Notes: a model not told the origin generated them from the letters alone. A stretch of DNA of 64,000 nucleotides from Aedes albopictus (GCF_035046485.1 NC_085138.1:339152263-339216262), one strand, 5' to 3'; shown: positions 34,560 to 46,313, counted from the first letter of the stretch. Program-made: numbers and translations.

Positions 34560-35760
34560 ATAATTAATTAGTTAATAATTTCTGGAAAAAAAATAGTGGA
34601 AGCATTTTCGGAAGAACAATTGGAAAAATTCTCGGAAGACTTATGAGAACGACAGGAGCAGTCGCTTAACGAGCAACTTTTGGAAGAACTCGAAGAAACT
34701 TTTGTAATATGTCTTGGTAAAACATCTGAAAGAATTCCCGGAAGAACTTGTGAAGGAGAATTCGTGTAAAAAATCAAAACGAAATTTTGGGAAAATTTTG
34801 CAGAGCAATGGTCTGAAGAAATTTTAATGGAACAATTGGAAAGAATCCTAGAAAAATTTCTGAAAGAACTCTCGCTGGAAGTAAATAAGGAAACTCCAGA
34901 TGAGTTTTCGGGAAAATATATTACAAGAATTCAGGCCAAACATGTCTAAAGGTCCAATCTGCAGAAGAGAGGCTCTCTTTGGTTTCCCTCTCTTTCGTTT
35001 ATATCTCAGCTGTTTATTTGTATTATGATTGTCTCCTTGCATTGAACGATGGTTAAAACAATCGTCTTTTGATTTGTACTGCAAAAATAGTTGAAAAGTG
35101 TACCATTACATTGCAATAATTGAAAGAGAAAGTGAACAAAGAGTGCCTCTCAAATGCAGATAGGACCTATTGAAATGTTTGGCCTGAATTCTCACAAGAA
35201 CTTTTGAAAAAATCTCAGGCACACTTCTGGAGAAAAACGTGGAGGAATTTCTGAAGAGATTTAAAAAAAAAATCATAAAAAATATATTGAAAAAAAAAAT
35301 TAAAGCAATTTTTGGAAATATTTTTAAAGAGCTTGCGGGAGAAGTCTCGCAGAACTTTTCAGACGAATTCCTGGTATGTAGAACTTTTGAAAAAAAAAAC
35401 ACTTGGAAGAGCTTTTCTGGAATAACTTCTGGTGAAATTTCCATAGGATCTGCAAAAAGACTTCTCAGAAAAAAATTTCAAAAGAATTCTGGAAAAATCC
35501 AAAAAAAAAGTTTGCAAGGAACTTTGCATGCACACCTAGATGATTCGCCAAAGAAAAATGTGCGAAATTTACTCGCAGTGCTCCCGAAACATGTTTTCAA
35601 AGAAATGCAGGCGGTGTTCGCAGCTTAAGCGAAGTTCTAAAAGATTTTTTGAAGAAACTTAAAAAAAATTCCAAAGGAATTGCTGGAACAATTTTTGGAG
35701 AAAAAGTATGGACGAACTTTTGAAAGATAGTGAAGAATTCCTACACTTCCTGAATGCAAT
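34560..35760. repeat. Degenerate 12-bp array, GAA orientation
   Basis: GAA-type units (GGAAGAACTTTTGGAA and similar) run through this stretch, interrupted by the MITE at 34933-35185 and drifting toward A-rich sequence after 35260. Several apparent frames, up to 129 codons, are by-products. Confidence 0.6.
34933..35185. mobile_element. 253-bp MITE with long inverted ends
   Basis: AGGCCAAACAT at the left and its complement at the right begin inverted repeats of about 50 bases with scattered mismatches. GAATTC lies on both sides (34927-34932, 35186-35191), a possible 6-bp target duplication, though GAATTC is also common in the surrounding array. Confidence 0.7.
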
Positions 35761-35874
35761 TATGGTAAAAGTCGTTTACCTTGCTTCTAACTTCCACAGC
35801 ACAGTGGGGGTAAGATGCCGAGTTCAATTTCAACCATGAAACACTTTACAAAACACACTCCTTAAGGGGCCATT

Positions 35875-36252
35875 AGACTGTTTGTCATTATGACAAATAT
35901 TTGCCATAGGGCACTGCACTGTTTTGATTTTGTATGGGATTTTGACGTTTCGTGGCCTTGTTGTTTACAAAATTTCTGTAAGAGTGAAAGAGAAGGAGAT
36001 AATTTCATGCACTGCCCTATTGAAGTCCCACATTCGTCCAAGGTTGCTATGATTCACATTGTGTTGGTCATTTGTCGGGCTTGTTTGGACAAATGGTCCA
36101 CTGCACGAATTTATTCTGGCCTGCTTACTCTCACACGAAATTTGACGTTTGAGAGGTGTCGGCACCGCTCAAACGTCAAATTTCGTGTGAGAGTAAGCAG
36201 GCCAGAATAAATTCGTGCAGTGGACCATATTTGCCATGTCTAATGGGACCTT
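35875..36252. mobile_element. Composite MITE, ~378 bp
   Basis: The ends AGGGGCCATTAGAC and inverted GTCTAATGGGACCT, with TA on both sides, define the outer element. Inside, an AGGGCACTGCA / TGCACTGCCCT pair (about 35907-36028) suggests a second nested element, and 36094-36227 is a perfect hairpin. Confidence 0.6.
36094..36227. repeat. Perfect hairpin: 60-bp arms, 14-base loop
   Basis: 36094-36153 and 36168-36227 are exact reverse complements by eye. The 14-base centre has its own GGTG/CACC stem. Very likely a recently inserted foldback MITE within the composite element. Confidence 0.9.
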
Positions 36253-36439
36253 TAGGCATCAATAAAAGCATCAACATGTTTTTTTTTTTCAAATAGAAGA
36301 ATCCAATAACCAGTTTTATGTTTTACATTTCATAAATTCGAATTATCAAAAAAGTTTTATTATCAGCATTTTAGTTTTAAAATGCGGCAGGTATGCACAG
36401 CTAACGCCAAATTTTGTATCCGCACTATCGGTACACAAA

Positions 36440-36790
36440 TTTACGGCTCCAGATGTTCCGGAATTCCTGTAGGGATTACTTCTGGGATTTCGGCACGTTC
36501 TTTCCTTCAGGGATTCCTGCTGGAATTCTTCAAAGATTCCTTCCCGGATTTCGTAAAGGAATTCATCCCGATTTTTTTCAGGGATTTCTTCAATAATATT
36601 TTACGAATTAATCTTTTACGAATTCCTGCTCCACTTCCAGCCGGGATTTCTGTCGTGATTTCTCTAAGGATTCCTCCAGTTATTCTTTACGGAATTTCAT
36701 CATGAATTACTTCAGCAGTTTTAGCCGAGATTGCATTAAAAACCCTGGAATGATTCTCTCAGGTATTCTAGCCGGTATTCTTTCAAGTTG
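36440..36790. repeat. Degenerate 12-bp array, TTCC orientation
   Basis: Units such as TTCCTGTAGGGA and TTCCTGCTGGAA follow each other. The 107- and 60-codon frames here are by-products of the period. Confidence 0.6.
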
Positions 36791-36799
36791 GTACGAGAT

Positions 36800-37888
36800 G
36801 TCCCTGTTTTATGGCTTCAATATATATAAAAAAACGCTGCACAGTAGGCCTGACCGCTTTAATGCTTGTCTTACATCCTCCATGTACTGCAAGCATTAAT
36901 AATGACAAGAAAAATGATAGAGCTAGTCAATTCTATCATTTTCCAGGATTCTTTCAATGCATGGCTGTGTAAGTGTAGACTAGACTAGACTAGATCTTAT
37001 ACAAATGTTGCCAGGGTGTCGAAGATAGTAAAAAAATCTCTAGTTTTAAGTGTAGAATTTGCTAATAAGTTAAAATACACAATAATATAAACTTAAAAAA
37101 CATCTTCAGTAGAAATTGGAGTTCCGGTGGAAAAAAGAAACAGGAAGGAAGAATCTTCCCAAATGAACATCGCGTAGCTTCGAAACAATCTTGGAAACAG
37201 CCGAGTGTAAAAGAGAAGCTGTGAAATTACAGAAAAAAAAATACTCGTCATCATAATAAATTATAGAAATATAACGAATTGAATAAATGTTCAGCATAAT
37301 TTATATTTTTTTCTTCTTTTAGAGAAAAACTATTTTAAAGTTTACAACTATGTTTGAGATTATCGATGGTTTATCCTAAATTTGTCCTATGAATCTTGGT
37401 TACTATCGAAGTATTTTTTTTACAAATTGGGTCTTTTGAGCTCATGCAAAAAACAAGAAATATTTTTTTATCTTCTGATAATCTTCGTAGACAGTTTTCA
37501 GATTGCGTATAATCTCAACTTCTGTATAAGTCTGTGGATCAATGAACTGGACTGATGAATTTTTGAATACGTTTCCTGAGAAAAATATAATGAAATTTTA
37601 GAATAAAGCTGGGAAACATCTTAACCCTAGTAGGGTGTTGGGGTCAATATGACCCAGACAGGCTCGCTGACTGTGGACTACGCCGTCGTGGTGTGCCTAG
37701 CCCAACATCTTAAGATTGTTAAGCTTCGAAACAATACGATCATATTCTGAAATTACGCCGGTGCATAGAAAGCATGCGACCAATAGGTCCACCCTGACTC
37801 CCCCTGCCTACGTACATGGTTCTTTAAATTGGTTTACATATAGGTATGGGCGGTTAAAGTATAGCGCGAAGTGTAGATATGCTTCATG
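36800..37888. other. No gene recognised; left flank of the Gypsy element
   Basis: AT-rich, with a short AGACT triplication near 36980, a GGGTCAATATGACCC palindrome near 37640 and no substantial frame. CATG at 37885-37888 is the target duplication of the adjoining LTR element. Confidence 0.4.
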
Positions 37889-39052
37889 TGTAACTTAGCA
37901 AGGGCCGTGTTACTCCCAGCAAGGATGAAACCCCCGTCTTCAAGCCTCAGGGTCGGCAAGACGCTCGTGACACTCCGCGAAATGAAAACACTAGTAGATT
38001 CGGTAAAGCAAAACTCCCTATATTGATGGTCTCGTGTACACTTTTATTCACTTCCTGACGTCCTACTTTCGTTCTTCCTCCTAGCTTCTCCCTTCCTAGC
38101 TTTCTGGCGTCCGCCCTCAACACCGGACGACGCCTCCCACTTTCTTAAGGACTAGTCCTACCTTACTTTCTTCACTTCTCTTCGTTCTTCGGGGCCCCGC
38201 ACACTGCACGCCTTCGCTGCCGCTCTTTTCGCCTGTCCTCTGGTTCCTCGTCTCCTTCCTGGGCCAGGGGGCGGGCAATTCTTCTCCTTTCTTCTCTCTT
38301 TCGTTGGCTGCAGCCTTTCGCGGACCTTCCTCCTGTCCCGTGCGCCCCTCGAGTGTGTTGACGGACTCGAGGCTTCAGTGATCCGTAGAGTCACTGGAAA
38401 AAGCCTGGGTTCGTCGGCGCGTTTGGTGGTTGTATCGGGTTACAGGGATGCGGACACACTACAAATTGGCTAGTAGGGTCTACGCAGTGGTAGCGTCTTG
38501 TACTGTACGGGTCACTAACTTGGTTTTTGAAATAAAAACCGCGAGGTCCTGGATGTCCGGATTGCTTCAAATTCTCCACTTTCCTTTTCTCCTTCTGTCC
38601 ACTTTTCCGTGCTTTCAAATCTTTCTATTAACTTCTCCAACTAAACTTCCTTCCAACTTTACTTTTCTTCAACAAACTTTCCTTCTACCAACTTTTCAAA
38701 TGACTGTTGTCTCTGAAGATCACCACGCTAATGATCCTCCGTTTTGAAGATCGTTGACCCCGAACCATTGGCCATTGACCCGTCGTAAGTGCCGAAGTTC
38801 CTCCTCATCATGGCCACCCAGTTCGCCTTCCATGGCCGCCCATTCGTGCAGTCCTGTGCAGCCTGGTGGTGACTAGCGGAACTACCGTCGTCCTTACATG
38901 GGGCAGTGTAGTGACGGCTGCGTGCGTGGGATTTCGGGACGTTACACTTAACCTAACTACAAACGTTTTCTTTTTTTTTTAATACAAAATACGACGAATA
39001 CTACACGCGACAAATCTCATCAATACTGGACGTTACACTGACACTTGTTACA
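37889..39052 (-). repeat. 3' LTR of Gypsy element 1
   Basis: 1,164 bp, differing from 46314-47477 at three positions found by eye (two near the plus-strand left edge, one near 38727). Apparent frames within it, up to 105 codons, occur in both copies only because the LTRs are near-identical. Confidence 0.95.
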
Positions 39053-39064
39053 CTCTCCCCCCGC
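39053..39064 (-). promoter_or_regulatory. Polypurine tract, Gypsy element 1
   Basis: Minus-strand GCGGGGGGAGAG directly abuts the 3' LTR, the expected primer for plus-strand DNA synthesis. Confidence 0.8.
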
Positions 39065-40582
39065 TCGGGTAAAAAAATATTAGTGAAGCTAATATTTTTT
39101 TCGTTTAAAAACACTTAACACCGCGACAACTTAACACGTACCTCTGAACCTGAACTTCACAAACTTTGTTGACAGACACTTATTTTTTTACAATGAAAGC
39201 GACAAAATCTTGACACATTGCTCCACTCCTTCAATTTCAAAAATCCACTTGGGTAAGAGAGCATTTTATTTCAGCACAGGTATGGGACGGGGTCATAAGG
39301 CATCATCGTTGGATTTTCCAACTCCACGCAATTTAAAGGTAAAACCTTCTACTGACCATCAGCGTACTAAGACTCCGGTCTCCAACGTACCCAAAAGTGC
39401 TAATTTTATTGACCAACATTGATGAGAAACGATTTAAAAATATTTACAACAAGTTAAAATTATATATTTTACAAATTAAAAACCACAAAAAAAACGAATT
39501 AAAACTTTTCTAAAAAAAAAAACTACTATTTTAATGAGCATGCTAAAATTTATAACACATGCAAAATAATTAAACTAAATTCCGGAATTACTATTTACAA
39601 AAACAACGTTGCAGAGTCACCCTCTACTACGGTATGAAATGTTTTAGTACAATGAAATATTTCCAGTGTCGGAGTTCACTGTTGATCGGCCGATCTTTTG
39701 TGCTATTTCTAACGTGCGATACTGTTATCATGATCAACTGTGTGTGCATACTTCGGAAAGATCGAGCTATCAAACAAGACTATTGTTCAAAAATGGTAAG
39801 TATCTAATGTGGTTCTGGTTAGGGAAAAATGTGAAAATGGGCATTTTAGTGACTAATTTTATCATTTTAATGACATTTCGTCGACGAAAGTTTGGCCAAA
39901 TGATCATTCTAATGGTTTAATATTGCTAAAAAGCCTAATTTTCAAGTGTTTCCCAACTAGAAGCTCATTGCGATACTTGACGGCATGAGGCATGATTTCA
40001 GGTAAGTATCTTTTTATTGATTTAGTGAACCGTTGTGCTATTGTGGGCATGTGAATTGATTATTCTAAATTGTTTAATCATCTATCTGTTCCTGTTTGTA
40101 ATGTGATTGTTCTTGTTTGTCGCACAATCCAGTCTAGCTCCTTATCCTGCAAATTCCAAATGAATCATGCTCGCTTCTATCTACCACTGGCAATGCAACC
40201 TTAGACTGGTTCAAAACAGGATTGCTTGCTTAATGATAGAATGCAAATTGCATGTACAAATTTCTCTAGAATACAAAATCTTTTTAAACTAACAAATTAA
40301 ACAAATTAAAAATTACACGTTAAAATTCACATCACAAAATTATTAAAATATTCTACGATTTCCTAGGATTTCTATTACTGCCTGACATTCGTGGCGGTTA
40401 ACGTTTGAATGGACAGATGAATGGGTGGATGCATCTGCAGCTGCATACCACTGAATGAGTCCGTTTGTTCCCTCCTCGAATTAGGATTGAGCAAATAGCA
40501 TCTGACGTGATTTCCAGATGAGGCTTTTACGGAAATCTGGTCGTCAACCAATTTGGCCTCCTAATCCTGAGGAACAAAACTT
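39065..40582 (-). other. Non-coding 3' region of Gypsy element 1
   Basis: About 1.5 kb between the pol stop and the polypurine tract with no substantial minus-strand frame and no sign of an envelope gene. AT-rich. Confidence 0.6.
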
Positions 40583-43500
40583 CTACGCTTTTAAATCTGC
40601 TGACGAAAATACGCCAAGCGATTTGCCATTGAGGTCGGAGACTTCGTAGGAGCTCGTTCCCTTCTTGGCGACAATGATGCAGGGAGTGTAGACTGGCCCG
40701 AGCTTGGCGTTGTAGTCGTGACCAGCCGAGGATTGTCGGAATGACCTTTTATACACCCGTTGACCTACATCGAAGGTTGGTGAGTACCTTTTATGACGCA
40801 AATCGTACTGCCTTTTTGTACTCTCATGAGTCTTTTTTAGGTTTTGGCTGACGGTTTCCCACACCTTCTTCGACACACCTCTCATCCTCTCCATGCGATC
40901 TTCATCGGTGAGTTCCTCATTGTTTTCTAGGCGATGATCTGATCCACGAGTCATGATCTCGTTTCCGAACACGATTCGGTGAGGGGAAAATTTAGTCGAA
41001 GAGTGAACTGTGTTATTTAGCACGAATTCCATCTCCGACACTTTAGTGTCCCACAGACGTTGATCTGACCGGACGTATGAACGGATCATCGCGTTTATCG
41101 TTCGGTTCAAACGTTCTGCTGGATTCGCCTGACTCCGGTGACGAGCATTCGCCCAATGTTGAATGCCGTACTTTTTCAATAGTTCTTGGAACTCCTTCGA
41201 CAAGAACGTCGTAGCATTGTCGGAGATCAGGTATTGAGGCACCGACAACTTTCGCAGCCACATCTCTTCCACGATCTTGCATAGACTACCAGACGAAATC
41301 TTCTTCACCGGGACAAGCAGGCAATACTTAGAGAAGATGTCTAGAATGACCAATAAGTGTGCATTTCCCTGCTTGCTCCGAGGAAGAGACTGAATGTAGT
41401 CCATGCAAATGATCTGGAATGGTTTGGTCGCGATCCGTTGTTGGCCCATTTCGGGTGCGGTTGACACAGTGGATGGCTTGTTTTCTTTACAGGAAACGCA
41501 TCTGCCAATATACTTTTTGAGGTCGGCACTCATTCGAGGCCAATAGTACCGCCTTTTAAGTTTTTCAACACATTTTTCGAAGCCGATGTGCAAGTTATCA
41601 TCATGCTCCTGCTTCATGATTTGTTGGCGAGACGATTCTGGAACACATTCTTTCCACTGGAAGCTATAGTCCAGGACATCTGACCGAGCTGACACTAGCT
41701 TGTACAATTTGTCGCCGTCGATCCGGAAATCCATATAACTTTCCGGATTACCTTCGACAGAATTATACAGATTAATGTACCACTCGTCGTCATCCTCTAC
41801 TTCTAGAGCTTCGATGGATCGAGACAGGGCATCTGGCACAATGTTGTCCTTGCCTTTCCTGTGCTTCACCTCCATGTCATACTGTTGTAGAGTGATGCTC
41901 CACCTACTCAGTCGTGACGATGATCTCCATTTAGCCTTCATGATGAAGGTCAACGCTGATGAATCCGTCATCAAGGTGAAATGTGTGCCCTCAATGTAGC
42001 ACCTGAATTTATCAATGCAACGAAGGGCGGCTAACCCCTCCTTCTCCGCTGCATGATAATTCAGTTCCGCACCCTTAAGCTTTTCGGAATGGTACGCAAT
42101 TACCCTTTCCTCCCCATTTTGGACCTGCGTGAGAACTCCAGCGATTGCCGTGTCACTTGCGTCTGTTTGGACACAAAAAGACAAACTAAAGTCTGGATTG
42201 GCCATCACAGGCGCTGAGATCAGCCTCTCTTTGATGGTCTTGAAAGCTTCATTTGCTGCGTTGTTCCACTGCACTCTCTTCGGCTTGTTTTTAAGCAAGT
42301 CGGTGAGAGGTGCAGTGAGTTCACTAAATTTGTCGATGAACCTACGGTAGTAATTGACCATACCGAGGAATCGTCTTAATGAACGTACCGAGTTAGGGAC
42401 CTCAAAGCCCAAGATCGCTTGGACTCGATCTGGGTTAGGTCTAAGACCTTCTCGGGATAAAATATAGCCCAAGTAGGGCAGTTCTTGGCAGCAAAAGTTC
42501 GACTTCTCAAGGTTGATGAACAAATTTGCACCCTTGAGACGTCTCGCGAGTTCTCGCAGTTTTTGGATGTGCTCCTCAAACGTATGACTGGCCACTACAA
42601 TGTCATCCAGGTACACAAAAATAAAGGGTTCCAGGGCACCGTACCCTAGAACACGGTCCATAAGCTTGCTTAAGGTGGCGGGACTGTTTACCAGCCCAAA
42701 CGGTAAACGTGTAAACTGGTACAGGCCCTTCCCTGGAATGGAAAATGCCGTAAATTTACGGGATTCCTGTTCCAAGGGTACCTGTAAAAATGCCTGGGAC
42801 AGATCGATAGTGGACAGATACTTAAAAGGTCCTAAATGGCTTAAAATTCGGTTTTGATGGGGAAGGGGGTACGCATCCCTTTTGGTGCGCTCATTGAGCT
42901 TTCTAGCGTCAAGGCACAACCTGACTTCTTCACTGTCTCGCTTTTTAACTGGCACCACAGGCAGAGCCCAGTCAGAGTCAGAAGGTTCGATGATGTTGTC
43001 TTGAAGCATTTTGTCGACGGAATTATGAATTTTCTTCTGAATTTCTGGGCTCCAGGGATACGGATTTTTCCGAACGGGCTCCGCACCCTGAAACTCCTCT
43101 TTAAACTCGATCCGATGTTTGATCAGATCTGTTTTGCCAAAATTTCCCGGACTTGCTACCAAGAACAACTTTTTCACCTCCTCTAACTGCTGAATTTGCT
43201 CTTCACTCAACTGTTCTTCTTCTTCCAGCTCTCTGTGGGTGTCCTCATCAACGGCTTCGACGGATTGGCTAAACGTCGGACGAATGCCAAATTTCCGCCA
43301 AAAATCATACCCTAGGATGCATCTACGATTGAGTTTTGGAGCAATCACTACGGGTAAGATCTTCGTTTTTCCGTTGAAACAAAATGGGATGTCCACTGCA
43401 CCAATTACTTCTAATACCTCTCCTGTTGCTGTTCTCAGGTTCGTGTTCGTGGGTTTAATTTTCAGCTTTAGCGAACTAATCAGTTTTCTACTCCCTACAC

Positions 43501-43843
43501 CTAACACAGTCCTCTCTGCCCCGCTGTCTAACAACCCAATCACAGGAATACCTAGAATCTCGACCTTTGCAAATGGTCTCGGATCGTTACTCAGAGTGAC
43601 AATGGTGGCAATCTCCTCACTAACTGAGTCATCCCCGAGTACCTGCTCATAGCCGAGTTTATTCAGTATTTCTGGAGGATTTGACGCGAACTTTCCATGA
43701 GGACTTTCCAAGTTGACTGAGAGACTGGCCTGCCTCATTGAGCAGTCTCTTGCATGTTTTTTGTCTGACAGTAAGGACAGTTTTTCAAAGTGAATCCCGG
43801 GAATCCACATTTGAAACAAAAAGTATGTTTCTCCTTCGGGCAT
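40583..43843 (-). CDS. pol: Pol, Gypsy element 1: protease, RT, RNase H, integrase (1086 codons from first ATG)
   Basis: The replication polyprotein, probably made as a Gag-Pol fusion by -1 frameshifting at 43756-43762 rather than from the ATG at 43843, since it overlaps gag by 109 bases in the -1 frame. Domains: aspartic protease with LLDSGAE at residues 104-110; RT with YLDD at 411-414; RNase H with TDASDTA at 560-566 and TDSSAL at about 626; integrase with an H747/H752-C782-C785 zinc finger and D815, D875, E910 (D-D-35-E spacing). The C-terminal tail has a GTSSYEV segment seen also in element 2. No stop or frameshift was seen, so it may be active. Confidence 0.93.
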   Translation of the reverse strand: MPEGETYFLFQMWIPGIHFEKLSLLSDKKHARDCSMRQASLSVNLESPHGKFASNPPEILNKLGYEQVLGDDSVSEEIATIVTLSNDPRPFAKVEILGIPVIGLLDSGAERTVLGVGSRKLISSLKLKIKPTNTNLRTATGEVLEVIGAVDIPFCFNGKTKILPVVIAPKLNRRCILGYDFWRKFGIRPTFSQSVEAVDEDTHRELEEEEQLSEEQIQQLEEVKKLFLVASPGNFGKTDLIKHRIEFKEEFQGAEPVRKNPYPWSPEIQKKIHNSVDKMLQDNIIEPSDSDWALPVVPVKKRDSEEVRLCLDARKLNERTKRDAYPLPHQNRILSHLGPFKYLSTIDLSQAFLQVPLEQESRKFTAFSIPGKGLYQFTRLPFGLVNSPATLSKLMDRVLGYGALEPFIFVYLDDIVVASHTFEEHIQKLRELARRLKGANLFINLEKSNFCCQELPYLGYILSREGLRPNPDRVQAILGFEVPNSVRSLRRFLGMVNYYRRFIDKFSELTAPLTDLLKNKPKRVQWNNAANEAFKTIKERLISAPVMANPDFSLSFCVQTDASDTAIAGVLTQVQNGEERVIAYHSEKLKGAELNYHAAEKEGLAALRCIDKFRCYIEGTHFTLMTDSSALTFIMKAKWRSSSRLSRWSITLQQYDMEVKHRKGKDNIVPDALSRSIEALEVEDDDEWYINLYNSVEGNPESYMDFRIDGDKLYKLVSARSDVLDYSFQWKECVPESSRQQIMKQEHDDNLHIGFEKCVEKLKRRYYWPRMSADLKKYIGRCVSCKENKPSTVSTAPEMGQQRIATKPFQIICMDYIQSLPRSKQGNAHLLVILDIFSKYCLLVPVKKISSGSLCKIVEEMWLRKLSVPQYLISDNATTFLSKEFQELLKKYGIQHWANARHRSQANPAERLNRTINAMIRSYVRSDQRLWDTKVSEMEFVLNNTVHSSTKFSPHRIVFGNEIMTRGSDHRLENNEELTDEDRMERMRGVSKKVWETVSQNLKKTHESTKRQYDLRHKRYSPTFDVGQRVYKRSFRQSSAGHDYNAKLGPVYTPCIIVAKKGTSSYEVSDLNGKSLGVFSSADLKA
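43721..43762 (-). promoter_or_regulatory. Predicted -1 ribosomal frameshift site, Gypsy element 1
   Basis: On the minus strand the gag codons ACA AAA AAC contain the heptamer A AAA AAC (43756-43762). A 6-base spacer follows, then a perfect 7-bp stem GAGACTG/CAGTCTC (43743-43749 with 43721-43727). The -1 frame from here is exactly the pol frame. Confidence 0.8.
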
Positions 43844-45750
43844 TCCTCGAAACCGTGGTCATTTTCATGGCAATTGAAGCAAATGCCCTTTTTAATTGGA
43901 ATGTATGCCTTGACTATACGCTGCAAGGCATTCGAACCACTCGGTCCGGGAACTGGACTTTTCTGTCTTTGAGGATTCTGTGGTTTGCTATCGGGTTTTT
44001 CTACTTTCTTGTATTGTTCCCTCTTTTGGTGTTCTTGTCCTGAATCTCGTTGTTTCCAAAAACTCTTCTGACCATTTCCTTTACTGAACTTCTGTTCAAA
44101 CCTGCCTGCTTCTTTTCTTCTATCCTGCTCGTCTCTTCTGTACCTATCCTGTCGGTTTGGGAAATTCTGTCGGTGGTTGTTAAGCTCATCCACTCGAATC
44201 GGCCTATTCGGGAATCTATCGTTTCTCTGGTATAGTTGCCAGTTTATCGCGTCAAACTTCTTACCGAACTCTTTCATTTTAGGCACGTCGTTAACACCAG
44301 CCGCAAGCATGGCGATACGGACGTCCTCACGCGTATTGCGGAAGAGCACATCAAACTTGCGCCTATCGTCCCAGGAACTGGACATACCGCGGAAAATACG
44401 GACCATGTCCAAGTAGTAGTCCTGAAACTTTTCCTTGGCACCCTGTTTCCGGTTGTACGCCTGTCGTTCGTACACGTAATCGATGTCAATCGGTAAGAAT
44501 TCGTTTTTAAGTTCGTGCACTAACTCCTTCCAAGACCCTAATTCATAGTTTCCGTTCACCTCCATGAACCAGGCTCTGGCTTTGTGAGTGAACAGATGAT
44601 GAGCACTCTGAAAGAGTTCATCGTCAGAGAACCCCTCTGAACGAGCATTAAATTCAACCTCCTTCACGAACTCATTCAGGCGTTTTCCGTTGTCCATGCC
44701 GTCGTACCGAATCGTCCATTTGTGCACCGGCAACCGGTTGCTGTTTGACCTCGACCTTTCTCTTTCTGACGATTTCGGTTGGCTAGGAACAACCACTACC
44801 TTTCTTGGTTCTACTGCATGCTCTGAACTGCTAATCGAACTATTCCTGTCCTTCAACCACTTCAGAAAATCCGTAGGTTCCTGCTGAGAGGATTTTGGTT
44901 GGATCCTTTCAGTTTCACCTAATTGGGTACTGTTCAGCGTTTTCGCCGGTTGCTCTGGTACCGGTACATTCTGTTTTGGCCGTTCAGCCTCAAGAATTTC
45001 GATACGTTGCAACAACTGACCCACTACTTCTAACAACTGCTTGTTCTCTGCGGTCAGCTTCGCCTGTTCTACCTTCAGCTTTTCTACCTCCTCAGGTGCA
45101 CCTACTTCTTCTACCTCCTCACTGTGGCTTTCGACCACCGGAATCTCTTTCTCCGCCACCTGAGGTACCTGAACTCTATCTACTTCCTCCTCTTCTACAT
45201 TGACATTCTCCGCTCTATCCTCCTCGCGCTCTTCATTTGTTTGTCCTAAACCTTCTCGCAGTCGACTCAAGCTTTCATTCACGATTGCTAGTTCCGCTGC
45301 TCTAACCTCTGGTAAGTGTGAGGCTGCCGAGAAGAATGTACTCAACAGTCTCAAACACTCACCCGCAACAACGGCTAGTCCATTCAGACTCTCGTCATTC
45401 AGCTCACGATTCCGCAATCTCTCCATTCGGAAAAGAATGTGAATCAATCGGTTTTTGAAACACTGATCCGGAGCTTTCTTTGACCGTCTGTTCTCTAAAA
45501 ACGCTTTTATGGAATTCAGTTTATCGTCACAGGTTTCTAATTCCTCCACTATGTCTATCTTACTAAAATCGTACGAAATATTTGACTGACCATCTTCTTC
45601 TTTCAGCCGGTTTCGCAACGCTCTCTTCAGGCTGGCGCGAGGAGCAATTTTGTCCATCTTGCGGATCATCAACTCATGTTCGAGTTCATCCACGGTGAGG
45701 TGAGCAGTATTCAGCGCGTTGTACTGCGCACGCAGCACGGTCATCTCCAT
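43735..45750 (-). CDS. gag: Gag, Gypsy element 1 (671 aa)
   Basis: Structural protein that assembles the intracellular particle and binds the element RNA. It starts at the ATG at 45750, 562 bases after the LTR. An acidic stretch (residues about 175-225) precedes a predicted coiled coil (about 225-265, heptad-like EKLKVEQAKL). The retrotransposon gag core follows (about 345-520, with LNEF, HLFT and AWFMEVNG), then a basic arginine-rich region. Two zinc knuckles stand at residues 624-658: C-x2-C-x4-H-x4-C, and a second whose histidine position is phenylalanine (CFKCGFPGF...C). The frame is uninterrupted. A slippery A AAA AAC lies nine codons before the stop, so part of translation should shift into pol. 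Confidence 0.92.
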   Translation of the reverse strand: MEMTVLRAQYNALNTAHLTVDELEHELMIRKMDKIAPRASLKRALRNRLKEEDGQSNISYDFSKIDIVEELETCDDKLNSIKAFLENRRSKKAPDQCFKNRLIHILFRMERLRNRELNDESLNGLAVVAGECLRLLSTFFSAASHLPEVRAAELAIVNESLSRLREGLGQTNEEREEDRAENVNVEEEEVDRVQVPQVAEKEIPVVESHSEEVEEVGAPEEVEKLKVEQAKLTAENKQLLEVVGQLLQRIEILEAERPKQNVPVPEQPAKTLNSTQLGETERIQPKSSQQEPTDFLKWLKDRNSSISSSEHAVEPRKVVVVPSQPKSSERERSRSNSNRLPVHKWTIRYDGMDNGKRLNEFVKEVEFNARSEGFSDDELFQSAHHLFTHKARAWFMEVNGNYELGSWKELVHELKNEFLPIDIDYVYERQAYNRKQGAKEKFQDYYLDMVRIFRGMSSSWDDRRKFDVLFRNTREDVRIAMLAAGVNDVPKMKEFGKKFDAINWQLYQRNDRFPNRPIRVDELNNHRQNFPNRQDRYRRDEQDRRKEAGRFEQKFSKGNGQKSFWKQRDSGQEHQKREQYKKVEKPDSKPQNPQRQKSPVPGPSGSNALQRIVKAYIPIKKGICFNCHENDHGFEECPKEKHTFCFKCGFPGFTLKNCPYCQTKNMQETAQ

Positions 45751-46294
45751 GGTTGGCAGATTTATCCACCGGAAATCGTTAGAATAAAATTTGAAAAGAA
45801 CCTAGTTATCAGCACGCACCTGTAAAAATTTAAAAAGTGTCTAGTTTTATAAGCGCTTCCGCTTGTGGAAAGCAATTGAAAAATCCTAAATTGGTTCTCG
45901 CTTCCTAATGAAAGCAGTAATTAATTTGAAAATCCTAAGTATTGTTCACCAACTTCACCTGGTTAAAATTGAAATAAAGTGCCTAGTTTGCTCGGTGTTT
46001 TATTACGCTCTTCCGAAACACACTGATCACGATAACTTCCGGAATTTTTCCGCGAAAGTTAGCTCTAATAATCTCCTGCTGTTTCAAATTATTTCTCAAC
46101 AATAGTTGGTAGCTATCTTGCCACTTGGGACTTCCAAGACCTCCGTTATGAGAACAATGATTACAAGTCCTGCACAACTCCAAAGTAGTTCGTGACGTCA
46201 ATTCGGTAAGTGATTTCAAGGATTTCCCAGAGACCTCCGCAACGAAAAGTTATCAAATCTTAAGTGTTTCCCTAGCACGGAATGCCAAAGACAA

Positions 46295-46310
46295 TTCACG
46301 TTGGGCGCCA
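46295..46310 (-). promoter_or_regulatory. Primer binding site, Gypsy element 1
   Basis: On the minus strand TGGCGCCCAACGTGAA follows the 5' LTR after three bases. Its first 14 bases (TGGCGCCCAACGTG) match the known tRNA-Lys type of primer site. Confidence 0.85.
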
Positions 46311-46313
46311 AAG

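Noticed and set aside
38158..38747. Frames of 75-105 codons in the LTR of Gypsy element 1
   Set aside because: They repeat at 46583-47172 only because the LTRs are near-identical. Low-complexity, with no domain and on both strands.
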